Shown here: piece by piece, positions 41,979 to 51,662 of the stretch
How positions within the stretch are numbered: position 1 is the stretch's first letter
Layout of the letters: every line of letters begins with the position of its first letter
DNA from: Myxococcus sp. CA023
GTDB taxonomy: Bacteria; Myxococcota; Myxococcia; Myxococcales; Myxococcaceae
Reading direction: 5' to 3'
Assembly (NCBI RefSeq): GCF_010998615.1
Contig: NZ_JAAEAH010000057.1
Span: forward strand, 1-64,000
DNA: 64,000 nucleotides
Notes under the pieces: model-generated
The model's database searches: none
The model's input: only the letters and a program-made list of their open reading frames with translations
Told to the model about the DNA's origin: nothing
Program-made: the position numbers and the translations under genes

Positions 41979-44687
41979 TTACAGGGTCTGCGCGATGGTC
42001 TGCCGGTTGAGAATGCGGGGCGTGATGAAAATGAGCAGTTCCTGCCGGGTGTCGATCTCCGAGTTGTTCTTGAAGAGAAGTCCCAGCACCGGAATCCGAG
42101 ACAGGAACGGCACCGAATTGACCTGCGTTGCGCCTCGACGAACGTAGATGCCACCGATGACCGTCGTGTCTCCGTCCTTCACGAGCACCTGGGTGTTGGC
42201 TTCCTTGCGCTGAATGGAAGGCTGACCGTTGGCTCCCGTGCTGGACGGGTCAGGCTGATTGTTGGACGCGTTAATGGACATCAGGACACTTCCGTCCTGG
42301 GTGATGTGAGGCGTCACCTCCAACGACAGACGCGCTTCCACGAAGGTGGTGTTCACACCCTGCGCCGACGTCTGACTGAAGGGAATGGACACCCCCTGGC
42401 TGATGCGCGCGGTGTTGTTGTCAAGTGTCGTCACCTTCGGTGCGGAAATGGTCTTCACCGTGCCTTCGTTCTCCGCAGCAGACAGGCGCAGGTTCAACTG
42501 AAGCGCACCACCCGCGGAACCGAACGTGAAGCCCATGGCTCCACCAATGCCCTGACCGGTGCCCACCGGCAGGTTCACTGCGAAATTCGGGTTATCAGGA
42601 AGACCCGGCGCTGCACCCGCCACACCACCGGTGACCGCCACATTATTGGGAAAGATCAGGCCCGTGGCATTTCCCGTGGCCTGTCCCGCACGTGCCTGAC
42701 CACCCCACTGAACGCCCAGGGACCGGCTGAAGGTGGTGTTCGCCTCCACAATGCGGCTCTCGATGAGAACCTGTGGCGTCTGCGTATCCAGGCTCCGAAC
42801 CAGTGAGCGAGCCCGCTCGGTGTTCGAGCGCACGTCCTTGACGATGAGAACGTTGGTCCGCTGATCCACTGTCACCGACCCACGCTCGCTCAGCACATCC
42901 TTCACCCGAGCGGCCATCTCACTGGCCACCGCATAGTTGACGGGAATGAGGTTGACCATCAGGTCTTCCTGCTGCTGGAGCGACTTCTTGCGCTCCTGGC
43001 GCAACCGGGCCTCCTCCTCCAAGGTCTTGAGCGGAGCAATCCGGATGATGTTTCCGAACTCTTCCTTACCAAGCGCCTTGGTGCGCAGCACGAGGTCCAG
43101 GGCCTGGTCCCAGGGAACGTTGCGCAGCCGGATGGTCACCTTGCCACTCACGTCGTCGGCGACCACGATGTTCTTCTTCGAAATCTCGGCGATGACACGC
43201 AGGAGGTTCTGGATGTCGATGTCCTTGAACTCAAAGGACACGCGCTTCCCACGGTAGCGGGCTTGCTGCGGTGCGCCTTCAGCGGCGTATGCCGGTGCCT
43301 CCGTGGTGAAGCCCGCAGTCCGCTGAGCGACCGCGACCTCTTCCGTCTTCACACCCTTCACGTCGAGGCGCCACGTCAGAGTGCTCCCACTCTGGGAGAC
43401 CTTCTCTTCGATGGCACCGTCGGCAGCGACCACCAGCCGCACCTTGCTGCCCTCACCCGGCACGCTGAATGCGCTGATCATCTTCACCGGCGTCTCCAGC
43501 GCGCTGGTGTCGAGGCTCCTCTCGAGCTTCTTGGGCAGACGGGCACTGTCCAGCGTCAACACCGCGCTGCGAGGGTCCGGCCGATCGACCTTCCACGCCG
43601 CGGTACCCGACAGCTTCATCACAACACGGCCGCCGGCGCTGCTCTCTTCGAACCGGAGGTCCTTCACCTCTACCAGGGAAGAGGACTCGGCTTTCACCGG
43701 AGCAGGGCGAAGCGGCTCGACCTCCGCGACGGACGCAATAGCCTCCTCCGCAGCAGGCACCGGAGCGGCCTTGCGCGCCACCGCGCTACCAAGCACCACC
43801 TCGAGGCCGCGGCTGGCGCGGTCAACGCGATAGGCAGGCATCGTCCCGCGCACGTCGAGGACCAGGCGCACCTTGTCGGAGTGCGCGCCCACGCGGACCT
43901 CGCGCAGAGCGCCGGAGTTCACCCGCGGCGCACGAGTCGCCAGCCCCACGCCAAACAGGTCCACGGCGAGCCGAGGCGGATCTGCGAGTTCGAGGACCTC
44001 GTACCGGGCAATCTCGCCGTCCGCCCGGATTCGAAGCGTATCGTTGGCAAACGACATGGCGGTGATGCGTTGAGCCGGGTTCGCAACCTCGCGTTCATCT
44101 GCTTCCGCGGCCACGACGTTCTCGGGCAGCGCCGCCTTCGCGACCACGGCATTGGCCCGCTTCGTCTCCAACGGAGCGGACGCCATGGAAGCGCTCGGCT
44201 TCACGTCCACGGAGTTCACGCTCGGCTTTGCCGGGGCCTCCGCGCGCTGTTCCGCCGCAGCGGCGGAAACAACCTGGGATGCTCCGTCCACCGAGATGAC
44301 CACCCGGTTGCCGTCCGCACGAACGTCGTACTGGGAGGCTTTGTCGAGCGCCAGCAGCACCCGGCCCACGCTCGCGCGCTCATCCGAGAACTGGGAAGCA
44401 ACGACCCCGGAAACCGGTCCCGAACCATCGTGGTGGCCCTTGATCCCCGTCGCATCCGCCGACGAGAGGTCCACCACCAGGCGCTCCGGCCCACTCAGCC
44501 GGAATACGGTGAAGGTGGGTGGCCGGGTGCCGGTCACCACCACTTGGGTGCCCGAACCCGTGCGGGACACGTCCAGTCCCCGCAGCGTATTCAGCTCGGC
44601 GCCATGCACCCTGGCGCCCACAAGAACGACCGCCCACGCGGTCGCCAAAATCCACTTGCCCCTCGTCACAGCGCTCTCCTCGAGCAT
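41979..44687 (-). CDS. pilQ: PilQ, type IV pilus outer-membrane secretin
   Basis: 902 aa from the ATG at 44687, which has GAGGGG 4 bases upstream. Signal segment [17 protein letters not shown]. Three AMIN-like peptidoglycan-binding modules in the first 450 residues (for example LRGLDVSRTGSGTQVVVTG and RITAMSFANDTLRIRADGE). Then an STN/N0 domain (VSFEFKDIDIQNLLRVIAEI), an N1 domain (VMVNLIPVNYAVASEMAARV) and the secretin barrel (about 640-895) ending TRQELLIFITPRIL. The ring lets the pilus fibre through the outer membrane. Last of the pilM-N-O-P-Q order; length matches what I recall for M. xanthus PilQ. Confidence 0.96.
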   Translation of the reverse strand: MLEESAVTRGKWILATAWAVVLVGARVHGAELNTLRGLDVSRTGSGTQVVVTGTRPPTFTVFRLSGPERLVVDLSSADATGIKGHHDGSGPVSGVVASQFSDERASVGRVLLALDKASQYDVRADGNRVVISVDGASQVVSAAAAEQRAEAPAKPSVNSVDVKPSASMASAPLETKRANAVVAKAALPENVVAAEADEREVANPAQRITAMSFANDTLRIRADGEIARYEVLELADPPRLAVDLFGVGLATRAPRVNSGALREVRVGAHSDKVRLVLDVRGTMPAYRVDRASRGLEVVLGSAVARKAAPVPAAEEAIASVAEVEPLRPAPVKAESSSLVEVKDLRFEESSAGGRVVMKLSGTAAWKVDRPDPRSAVLTLDSARLPKKLERSLDTSALETPVKMISAFSVPGEGSKVRLVVAADGAIEEKVSQSGSTLTWRLDVKGVKTEEVAVAQRTAGFTTEAPAYAAEGAPQQARYRGKRVSFEFKDIDIQNLLRVIAEISKKNIVVADDVSGKVTIRLRNVPWDQALDLVLRTKALGKEEFGNIIRIAPLKTLEEEARLRQERKKSLQQQEDLMVNLIPVNYAVASEMAARVKDVLSERGSVTVDQRTNVLIVKDVRSNTERARSLVRSLDTQTPQVLIESRIVEANTTFSRSLGVQWGGQARAGQATGNATGLIFPNNVAVTGGVAGAAPGLPDNPNFAVNLPVGTGQGIGGAMGFTFGSAGGALQLNLRLSAAENEGTVKTISAPKVTTLDNNTARISQGVSIPFSQTSAQGVNTTFVEARLSLEVTPHITQDGSVLMSINASNNQPDPSSTGANGQPSIQRKEANTQVLVKDGDTTVIGGIYVRRGATQVNSVPFLSRIPVLGLLFKNNSEIDTRQELLIFITPRILNRQTIAQTL

Positions 44688-44744
44688 GCGTCCCCTCAAC
44701 AAGTTGGAAGCGGGCCACCGCCCGCGGGAGCGCCTTGGAGGGCG

Positions 44745-45308
44745 CTACTCTCCGAAGTTCCTGCCCGTCATCATGTTGTAGGCGGGGTCCTGCTTCGCAT
44801 CAGGCTTCAGCTGCAACATCACCGGATTCTTGATGATCTCGCCGTTGCCCGAGAACACCTCTGTCACCGTTACCGAGTCACGGAGGATCTGCGTCACCTT
44901 GCCGCCCTGACGCCCCATCCGGGTGTTACGACGCACGATGTGCCCACGCCCTGCCGGGTCCTCGACCATCGCCATCGGACTGGCATCCCCAGTGACGACA
45001 GCCACGAGCTTCAGCTGGTCCAGATCGAAAGCGCAAAGTGGCTCGTTGCAAGCAGAGACCGGGTTCGGGTTCACCGGGCCAATGTCTTCGATGGGGCTCC
45101 GGAACGGGTCACGCTTTCCCACCGGATTGTACGTGTAGGTAGCCGCCGGAAGCTGCTGAGCCATGACCTCCGGCGTGACGGCCTTCACCGGCGCGGGTGC
45201 TGCGACCTTGGGCTTCGCGGCCGCGGGCGCCGGAGGGGGCGCCTCATCGCAGGCAGCAAGCGCCAAGGCGAGCATTGCGGTGGTCATGGTGGCCTTGAAC
45301 GTCTTCAT
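44745..45308 (-). CDS. pilP: PilP, pilus alignment lipoprotein
   Basis: 187 aa from the ATG at 45308. Lipoprotein signal ending LALALAAC, a Pro/Ala/Lys linker (about 25-55), then the HR-like beta domain starting at the family hallmark GKRDPFRSP (about residue 75), with QLKLVAVVTGDASPMAMVED. Bridges the PilN/PilO inner-membrane complex to PilQ. 57 bp before pilQ. Confidence 0.94.
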   Translation of the reverse strand: MKTFKATMTTAMLALALAACDEAPPPAPAAAKPKVAAPAPVKAVTPEVMAQQLPAATYTYNPVGKRDPFRSPIEDIGPVNPNPVSACNEPLCAFDLDQLKLVAVVTGDASPMAMVEDPAGRGHIVRRNTRMGRQGGKVTQILRDSVTVTEVFSGNGEIIKNPVMLQLKPDAKQDPAYNMMTGRNFGE

Positions 45309-45351
45309 CCTCAATCCCCTTGTCGCCCTACTTCTTGGGCGGATCAAGTTT

Positions 45352-45978
45352 CTATTTCTTCGCCTTGACGTTCTTGGTCTTCGCGTCAGCTGCGGGAACG
45401 CTCTTCTGGTCCACGAACCGGAACGTCGTGGCCAGGAAGCTGCTCTGGAGGACGACCTTCTCGTTCTTGAGCGCAGCCGAATCGAGCTTGATGTTGTTGA
45501 CGTTGACGATGCGGCGCATGTTCGCCATCTCCTGAAGGAAGAGGGCAATCTCGTGGTAGTTGCCGCTCACCGTCATCTTGATGGGGATGCGCGCGAAGAA
45601 CTCCCCGCCCCCGACGGACTCCTTGTCAGGCGTCACGCTGGCGATTTCCAGGCCGCTCTTCTTCCCGATGTCGTTGATCTGCGCGAGCAACTCTTCGATG
45701 TCACGCTGCTCGGGCAACTCGGTCAGGGCCTCCGAGAGCTTCTGCTCGAGGACGTCCATCTCTCGCCGACGCTCATTGAGGTTCTGAGCGATCTCACTCT
45801 TGTCTGCCAGTTCCATGTCCAGCTTCCGGCGCTGGGCGATGGTGGCCTCGATGGCCTGTTCCGTCGGCTGGATGACCATGAAGAAGTTGGCGGCAGTGAG
45901 CATGACGACGGCGGCAGCCAACCCACCGAACTTGATGGCCGGTGGCGCCTTGACGAATTGATCCAGGTACTTGTCCAT
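45352..45978 (-). CDS. pilO: PilO, inner-membrane pilus alignment protein
   Basis: 208 aa. A short cytoplasmic N-terminus and one membrane helix (about residues 18-38), a coiled coil (QRRKLDMELADKSEIAQNLNE, then REMDVLEQKLSEAL, about 55-90) and a ferredoxin-like periplasmic domain (about 100-190). The basic tail is KTKNVKAKK. Forms heterodimers with PilN. 15 bp after pilN. Confidence 0.94.
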   Translation of the reverse strand: MDKYLDQFVKAPPAIKFGGLAAAVVMLTAANFFMVIQPTEQAIEATIAQRRKLDMELADKSEIAQNLNERRREMDVLEQKLSEALTELPEQRDIEELLAQINDIGKKSGLEIASVTPDKESVGGGEFFARIPIKMTVSGNYHEIALFLQEMANMRRIVNVNNIKLDSAALKNEKVVLQSSFLATTFRFVDQKSVPAADAKTKNVKAKK

Positions 45979-45993
45979 GGCGAGCGGCCTTCT

Positions 45994-46671
45994 TCAGATG
46001 GCGTAGTTGGACTTCAGTGTGATCTTGAAATCGACCAGCACAGGCATACCGGCCTGCGTCGCCTTGGTCTGCGTGGCGTTCTTCAAATCGATGTTCGTGA
46101 AGAATGGCGTGACCTGCGCATCCGGGAACTCTTCGATGGTCGCTTCCGCGGTCAGCAATTCCACTCGCGAGGTCTTGGTCTCTCGCCGCCGGTCCACCAG
46201 GCGGCCCATGCCCTTGGGCGTCCAAACAACGCTGTTGAGCCCCCGCATGAACTCCGCGACCTCATCGTGGCTCACCGCAGAACCGTCGATGGCCACTGCG
46301 TTGTTGCTTTCAGCGAAGGTCCTCACCCACACCTTCTTCGGCGTGGCGGACGCGAGCGCGTCCATCATGCGAACGGGGCCGTTGCGCCCCTTGCGCAGCG
46401 AATCCAGCACGGCCAACTTCTTCTCCACCTCGGCCTTGCGGGTGTTGATGTTCTTCACCTCGCCGATGATCTTCTCGAGCTCGGCGATCTTGGCCTTGGC
46501 CGCCGCGACGCTCTGCTGATGCGCCACGAGCTCACTCTCCCGGTTGTCGTACCAGAGATAGTTGGCAACCCCAGCACCAATCAGGACCACCGCGAAGAGG
46601 ACCAGCACCTGCCGGCCCATCTCGCGCTTCTTCACCGCCCGGACGGGCAGCAGGTTGATGCGAATCATCAT
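45994..46671 (-). CDS. pilN: PilN, inner-membrane pilus alignment protein
   Basis: 225 aa. The cytoplasmic N-terminal peptide MMIRINLLPVRAVKK is the conserved segment that docks into PilM. One membrane helix (about 22-42), a coiled coil (about 50-85) and a periplasmic ferredoxin-like domain follow. 27 bp after pilM and 15 bp before pilO. Confidence 0.94.
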   Translation of the reverse strand: MMIRINLLPVRAVKKREMGRQVLVLFAVVLIGAGVANYLWYDNRESELVAHQQSVAAAKAKIAELEKIIGEVKNINTRKAEVEKKLAVLDSLRKGRNGPVRMMDALASATPKKVWVRTFAESNNAVAIDGSAVSHDEVAEFMRGLNSVVWTPKGMGRLVDRRRETKTSRVELLTAEATIEEFPDAQVTPFFTNIDLKNATQTKATQAGMPVLVDFKITLKSNYAI

Positions 46672-46698
46672 GTGCGTCGTCTCCAGTGGGTGGTCCGG

Positions 46699-47781
46699 TC
46701 AGGCCAGCTTGTCGCCCGGGCGCCGGAGCGCCAATCCCACGGCCACCGCGGCCATGGGCGCCACGTCCATGATGAACGCGGGGTCGAACTTCCGGTTGTC
46801 CACTTCAATCTTGCGGAAGGGGTTGAGGATCTCCACCGGCACGCCCGTACGAGCTTCGATGGTCTTGAACAGCGCGGGAATCTTCGCCGTGCCGCCCGAC
46901 AGGTAGACCTTGCTGAAGTTCGAGTCGGCGGCAGTGCCCGCGTAGAAGTCGAGCGAGCGCTGGATTTCACCCGCGACCTGTTCCGCCACGCTGGAGAGCA
47001 CCCGCTCCACGTCCTGGGGCACGACGGCGTCCGCGTCCGCGCCGTTGCCACCAATCTTCAGCGCCTCGGCTTCCTCGTAGGAGACGTTCAGCTGCTTCTG
47101 GATCTCCTCGGTGAACTGATTGCCACCGATGGTGACGTCGCGCGTGAACACCGTCGCGCCGTTGGAGATGATGTTGATGTTCACCACCGAGGCGCCCGCG
47201 TTGATGAGCACCACCGTCTCGCGGTCCGGCACGTCGTAGTTGACGGAGAACATGTTCTGGACGGCGAAGGCGTCCACGTCCACCACCACCGGAGCCAGGC
47301 CCGCCTCGGAGACCACCGTGGTGTAGTCGTTGATCATGTCCTTCTTGGCGGCCACCAGCAGCACGTCCATCTGGCCCGTGGCGTCGTTGCCGCCGCCATC
47401 CAGGATCTGCGTATCGATGTTCACGTCCTTCACATCGAACGGGATGTACTGCTCCGCCTCCCACTGGATGCTCTCCTCGAGCTCGTCCTGGGACATGCGG
47501 GGCATCTGAATCTTCTTGATGATGACCGAGTGGCCGGACACGCCGATGGCCACGTCCTTGCCCTTCACCTTCAGCTCGGACATCAGGTCCTGTACGGCCT
47601 GGACGATGGCCGTGGAGTTCATCAGCGCGCCGTCGACGATGGCCTCTGGCGGCAGTGGCTTCATCCCGAAGCTCTGCAGCGCGTAGATGACCTCGCCACG
47701 CTTGCGCTGCTCCTTGAGGAGAATCATCTTGATGGACGTCGATCCGATATCCAGGCCGAGTACCAGTTTGCCCTTCGCCAT
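46699..47781 (-). CDS. pilM: PilM, actin-like cytoplasmic pilus protein
   Basis: 360 aa from the ATG at 47781; the open frame upstream is non-coding. Actin/FtsA-like fold: GLDIGSTSIKMILLKEQ (phosphate 1), VVLINAGASVVNINII (phosphate 2) and KVYLSGGTAKIPALFK (adenosine motif), with an SHS2-like insertion. Forms the cytoplasmic ring around PilB/PilC and binds the PilN N-terminus. First gene of pilM-N-O-P-Q, preceded by about 210 bp without a gene, so its promoter is probably there, although I found no convincing one. Confidence 0.95.
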   Translation of the reverse strand: MAKGKLVLGLDIGSTSIKMILLKEQRKRGEVIYALQSFGMKPLPPEAIVDGALMNSTAIVQAVQDLMSELKVKGKDVAIGVSGHSVIIKKIQMPRMSQDELEESIQWEAEQYIPFDVKDVNIDTQILDGGGNDATGQMDVLLVAAKKDMINDYTTVVSEAGLAPVVVDVDAFAVQNMFSVNYDVPDRETVVLINAGASVVNINIISNGATVFTRDVTIGGNQFTEEIQKQLNVSYEEAEALKIGGNGADADAVVPQDVERVLSSVAEQVAGEIQRSLDFYAGTAADSNFSKVYLSGGTAKIPALFKTIEARTGVPVEILNPFRKIEVDNRKFDPAFIMDVAPMAAVAVGLALRRPGDKLA

Positions 47782-47915
47782 GCGTGACTCCGTCGAGAGG
47801 CAGCCAGCGTAGCACTGGCCGTCAACCCCTCCTAAAAAGTGCCTGGAACCCGCCTGCCCTCCGGACGAACGGGAGCCTCGCACCACCTACAGCGCCGGGC
47901 CCCTCAACACCGTCG

Positions 47916-47940
47916 CGGAGGCCCGATTTTCCGGCCTCCG
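47916..47940 (-). terminator. Hairpin after pilR2
   Basis: 8-bp perfect stem CGGAGGCC / GGCCTCCG with a 9-base loop, 55 bp past the pilR2 stop. No T-run. It may separate pilR2 from the pilM operon. Confidence 0.42.
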
Positions 47941-47995
47941 GCGCGTTCCGTCAAATGTCGGCAGGTGGGCCCAGGTCCCAGACCGACCCCGCAGC

Positions 47996-49420
47996 TCACC
48001 CACGCTCCGCTTCCGCGTCTGGATCGATGCCGTACTCCTTGATTTTGTAGAGGAGTGCCCGGTGACTGATGTCCAGCAACTCAGCGGCCCGCGTGCGGTT
48101 GCCCTTTGTCTTCCGCAGGGCGGCCCGGATGTAGGTCTCCTCCAGCTCCCGGATGGCGCGTTTGAGCGACAGGTCGCCATCACCCTGTAGCACCTGCTCC
48201 CCTTGAGGCATCGCCCCCTGGGACCCAGGTGGGGGCGTGGCCCACAGCCTTTCGGGCAGGTTCGCCGGGAGGATGAGCGGCTCGTCCGCCAGCAATACGG
48301 CACGCTCCATGGCGTTTTCCAGTTCGCGAACGTTTCCCGGCCACGCGTACGACTGCAGAAGCGCTTCGGCCTCTGCGGTGAGCCCCGCAACGGGAGGCTC
48401 GCGGTTCAACTCGCGGTTGAAGCGGGAGATGAAGGCCCGGGCCAGCAGTGGAACGTCCTCACGGCGCTCCCTCAGAGGTGGGACGCGAAGGTTCACCACG
48501 TTGAGGCGGTAGTACAGGTCCTCGCGGAACTCCCCCTTCCCCACCAGGCGGGACAGGTCGCGCAGTGTTGCAGCCACCACTCTCACGTTCACCTTCTCGA
48601 CGCGGTTCTCCCCTACCGGACGGATTTCCCCCTCTTGGAGAACGCGCAGCAGCTTCACCTGGGCAGCCAAAGGGAGCTCTCCTACTTCATCCAGGAAGAG
48701 GGTGCCCCCATCCGCCTCCGCGAAGAGGCCTCGCTTGGCGGTGCGCGCGTCCGTGAAGGCGCCCTTCGCGTGACCGAACAGCTCGCTCTCGATGAGCCCG
48801 GAAGGAATGGCGCCACAGTTGACCGCCACGAACGACATGGGTGCGCGGGGACTGCGCACGTGGAGCTCCCTCGCGATGAGTTCCTTGCCCGTGCCGCTCT
48901 CACCACTGATGAGGACGGTGGTGTCCACCGGTGCGAGCCGCGCCACCTGACGCAACAGTGCGTGCAGCGCGGGGCTCTCTCCGAGAATGTGCCCGTCGGG
49001 TGTTGAAGGCAGGTTGGCCCGCTTCAGCCGCCGGTTCTCGCGGACCAGCCGCTCCCGCTCCTCTGCCTTTCGGAGAACGAAGACGATTTCGTCCGGCTTG
49101 AAGGGTTTCTGGACGTAGTCGAATGCGCCGGCGGCGACGGCCTGGAGTGCCTGTTCCTGGGAGCCATAGGCGCTCATCACCACCGCGGTGATCGCCGGGT
49201 GTTCCACCAACGCTTCACGCAGGACCGAGAGTCCGTCCTTCTTCGGCATGCGCACGTCACACAGGAGCACGTCGTAGTCACGAGCGGCGAGCTCCTTCAG
49301 CGCGTCCTCCCCATCGGCCACCGCGCGCACCTCATAGCCGTGGCCGGTAAGCACCAACGTAAGGATGTGCCGGATGGAAGGCTCATCATCGGCGACGAGA
49401 ATGGTGCGGAACAGGGGCAT
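47996..49420 (-). CDS. pilR2: PilR2, NtrC-type sigma-54 response regulator
   Basis: 474 aa. Receiver domain (about 1-120) with acceptor Asp in VLLCDVRMPKKDG and Lys in VQKPF. AAA+ domain (about 145-370): GESGTGKE Walker A, GGTLFLDEVGELPL Walker B. The sigma-54 contact loop reads GAFTDA instead of GAFTGA. Fis-type helix-turn-helix at the end (NRTRAAELLDISHRALLYKI). With PilS2 it forms the second two-component pair of the pil cluster, reported in M. xanthus to affect pilus-dependent motility. Located between pilS2 and pilM. Confidence 0.92.
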   Translation of the reverse strand: MPLFRTILVADDEPSIRHILTLVLTGHGYEVRAVADGEDALKELAARDYDVLLCDVRMPKKDGLSVLREALVEHPAITAVVMSAYGSQEQALQAVAAGAFDYVQKPFKPDEIVFVLRKAEERERLVRENRRLKRANLPSTPDGHILGESPALHALLRQVARLAPVDTTVLISGESGTGKELIARELHVRSPRAPMSFVAVNCGAIPSGLIESELFGHAKGAFTDARTAKRGLFAEADGGTLFLDEVGELPLAAQVKLLRVLQEGEIRPVGENRVEKVNVRVVAATLRDLSRLVGKGEFREDLYYRLNVVNLRVPPLRERREDVPLLARAFISRFNRELNREPPVAGLTAEAEALLQSYAWPGNVRELENAMERAVLLADEPLILPANLPERLWATPPPGSQGAMPQGEQVLQGDGDLSLKRAIRELEETYIRAALRKTKGNRTRAAELLDISHRALLYKIKEYGIDPDAEAERG

Positions 49421-49493
49421 GGCCGTCTACGCGTATCATCCCCCACCCGAGAAGGGGCCGATAGCTCCTGACCGGCACGGCCACTCCTTTTCC

Positions 49494-50615
49494 TCAGGGT
49501 ACGGGCAAGCACACGGTGAAGCGGGCTCCACCGCCCGGGACGTTCTCCGCTTCGAGCCGCCCGCCCATAACTTGCGCCAGCCTCTGCGACACCGCCAGTC
49601 CCAGTCCCGTTCCTTCGCGCCCCTTGGTCGTGAAGAAGGGCTCGAACAGGCGTGGCATCACGTCCTCGGGGATGCCTGTGCCAGAATCCTCCACGAGCAA
49701 CCGGACCTCGCCAGCCGCGCTCCGCGTGGAAACCCGTACGCGCCCCTGCCCCCCCATGGCCTGGGCAGCGTTGAGCAGCAGGTTGATGACGATCTGCGAG
49801 AGCGGCCCGGGATCCGCCCTGGCGAGCAACCCGGGCTCCAACGCCAGTTCCACGGTCACCCCCGTCAACTCCGGTGCGGCGCGTACCAGGCGCACGCAGG
49901 TCTCCACCACTGCGGCAGTATCCACCGGGCCCAGCGCGGCCGTGCCGGGGCGCCCCAGGTCCAACAAGCCCCGGATGATGCGGTCGATGCGCTGCACCTC
50001 GTGGTCGATGCGCTCGAGGAAGTCCTTCAGCTCGGGCGTATCCGCCTTGGCCCGGGCCAAGGACACGTAACCGAGGATTCCTGCCAGGGGGTTGCCCACC
50101 TCGTGCGCGACGCCGGCCGCCAAGCGTCCGACTGTCGCCAACCGCTCCGAGGCCACCAACTCCGTCTGAGTACGAGCCAACTGAGCGTTGGACTCACGAA
50201 GTGACGCCATCTGTGCGCGCGTGAGCGCCTGCTCCTCACGGAGTGCCTCCGCCATCCGATTCAGCGCGCGTTGGATGCGGGATACCAGCGTACCGCCCTG
50301 AGTCGGAACCAGGTGCGGCTCCCACTCCAAGCGTCCGAATTGCTCGACCGCTGCCTCCGTGCGGCGCAGGGGGCGTCCCACCATCAGGTCCAACACCACG
50401 TAGGTGAGGACCGTCAACGCAGCCAGGTCCAGCCCCAACACCCAGGGAAGGATGCTTCGCACCCGCGACAGGGCCTCGTCCTCCGTGCTCCCTTCGGGCA
50501 CCCAGCGACGGAGCGCGTCCAGCAGACGGAGGAGCACTGGCTGCACGGACAACCAGGTGAGCCCCGACGACAGGGAGCCCAACAGGAACGCGACGCTGGC
50601 AATCCGCCACTTCAT
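49494..50615 (-). CDS. pilS2: PilS2, membrane histidine kinase
   Basis: 373 aa. Two membrane helices (about 6-28 and 60-85) flank a short periplasmic loop. A HAMP-like segment follows (VGRPLRRTEAAVEQF), then the H-box GVAHEVGNPLAGILGY (phospho-His about residue 170) and an ATPase domain with N-box IVINLLLNAAQAM, canonical DSGTGIPED and GTGLGLAVSQ. Cognate kinase for PilR2, encoded next to it. 16 bp after pilD. Confidence 0.91.
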   Translation of the reverse strand: MKWRIASVAFLLGSLSSGLTWLSVQPVLLRLLDALRRWVPEGSTEDEALSRVRSILPWVLGLDLAALTVLTYVVLDLMVGRPLRRTEAAVEQFGRLEWEPHLVPTQGGTLVSRIQRALNRMAEALREEQALTRAQMASLRESNAQLARTQTELVASERLATVGRLAAGVAHEVGNPLAGILGYVSLARAKADTPELKDFLERIDHEVQRIDRIIRGLLDLGRPGTAALGPVDTAAVVETCVRLVRAAPELTGVTVELALEPGLLARADPGPLSQIVINLLLNAAQAMGGQGRVRVSTRSAAGEVRLLVEDSGTGIPEDVMPRLFEPFFTTKGREGTGLGLAVSQRLAQVMGGRLEAENVPGGGARFTVCLPVP

Positions 50616-50631
50616 CGCATCCCCACTCCCG

Positions 50632-51639
50632 TCATGGCAGGCCGCCCAGCATCATGGCGATGTCCGCGGGCAGGACACGTGACAGCCAGGGCCCCAGCAG
50701 CAGGAGCTCCAGCCCCGCGAGGGCCAGCCATGGCCCGAAGGGAATGCTGGTGCGCTCGGGAACCCATTCTTCCTCTTCTCCCGCCTCGTCCAAAGGGGCG
50801 TCGGGGATGGGCTGAACCAGGATGCACAAGGGGACCAGCAAAAATCGCTTCCAGAGCGGGAGACCTGGCTGCATGAACTCCCAGGTCATCGTGAGCGGGG
50901 GAAGCTCCCCCTCGGGCTCCTCCTGGGCGCCCTCAGCACGAGGCCCCGCCCGCCCCGTCAGCAGCAGCATCAGGATGCCCACCACGGCCCCTTGCATGGA
51001 GGCGAACAAGAGGACCCCCAGCAGCGCGCGCCACGTCAGGAACGCCCCCAGCATGGCAACGAGGTACTTGTCCCCCGCGCCCAGGGCTTCCCGCTGGAAC
51101 ACCCTCCACCCCACGTACTCCATCAGCCGGAACGAAAGAAAACCCACTGCTGCGCCAATCAGCGCGTCACGGAAGGCCTCCATCCCCAGTGGGAGCGAGA
51201 GGACGAGCCCCGCCAGCATGCCCGACACCGTCATGGACAGCGGCAGTATCCAGTGGTCCAGGTCGATGAAGGCGAGCGGCACCAGCAGCGACACGAGTAC
51301 CAACGCCGGAACCAACTCGTACGTCCAGCCAAAGCGGCGCAGGCAAGCGAAGTAGAGAAGCCCTGTCAGCAGCTCCACCATCGGGTAGCGCACGGAGATG
51401 GGCGCGGCACAGCCGCGACAACGCGCCCGCAGTGCCAGCCAGGACAGCAGCGGGATGTTCTCGTACCAGGCCAGGACGTGCCCGCACCTGGGGCAGCGCG
51501 AACGCGGGCGAACGATGCTCTGGTCCAGCGGAACCCGGGCGATGACGACGTTGAGGAAGCTGCCCACGCACAAGCCGAGCACGAACAGGAACACGGCGAA
51601 CAGGGGCCCCAAGTATCCCGGCAGGGAGGAATGCGTCAC
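50632..51639 (-). CDS. pilD: PilD, prepilin leader peptidase/N-methyltransferase
   Basis: 335 aa, about eight membrane segments. Zinc-type Cys pairs CPRCGH and CRGC in the first cytoplasmic domain, and the two aspartates of the aspartyl protease family in AFIDLDHWILP and LGAGDKYLVAMLG. Cleaves the Gly-Phe leader junction of PilA and N-methylates the new end. A charged insertion of about 60 residues (AEGAQEEPEGELPP region) lies between the last membrane spans. Confidence 0.94.
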   Translation of the reverse strand: MTHSSLPGYLGPLFAVFLFVLGLCVGSFLNVVIARVPLDQSIVRPRSRCPRCGHVLAWYENIPLLSWLALRARCRGCAAPISVRYPMVELLTGLLYFACLRRFGWTYELVPALVLVSLLVPLAFIDLDHWILPLSMTVSGMLAGLVLSLPLGMEAFRDALIGAAVGFLSFRLMEYVGWRVFQREALGAGDKYLVAMLGAFLTWRALLGVLLFASMQGAVVGILMLLLTGRAGPRAEGAQEEPEGELPPLTMTWEFMQPGLPLWKRFLLVPLCILVQPIPDAPLDEAGEEEEWVPERTSIPFGPWLALAGLELLLLGPWLSRVLPADIAMMLGGLP

Positions 51640-51662
51640 AGGGGACGCATCCTACCCGAGCT

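Noticed and set aside
43263-47787. Plus-strand frames of 701 and 874 codons across pilQ-pilM
   Set aside because: Shadow frames; they cross several intergenic gaps and have antisense-type composition.
47782-47915. Possible pilM promoter (TTGACG, extended TGCTACGCT)
   Set aside because: The two elements are not at usable spacing; no confident choice.
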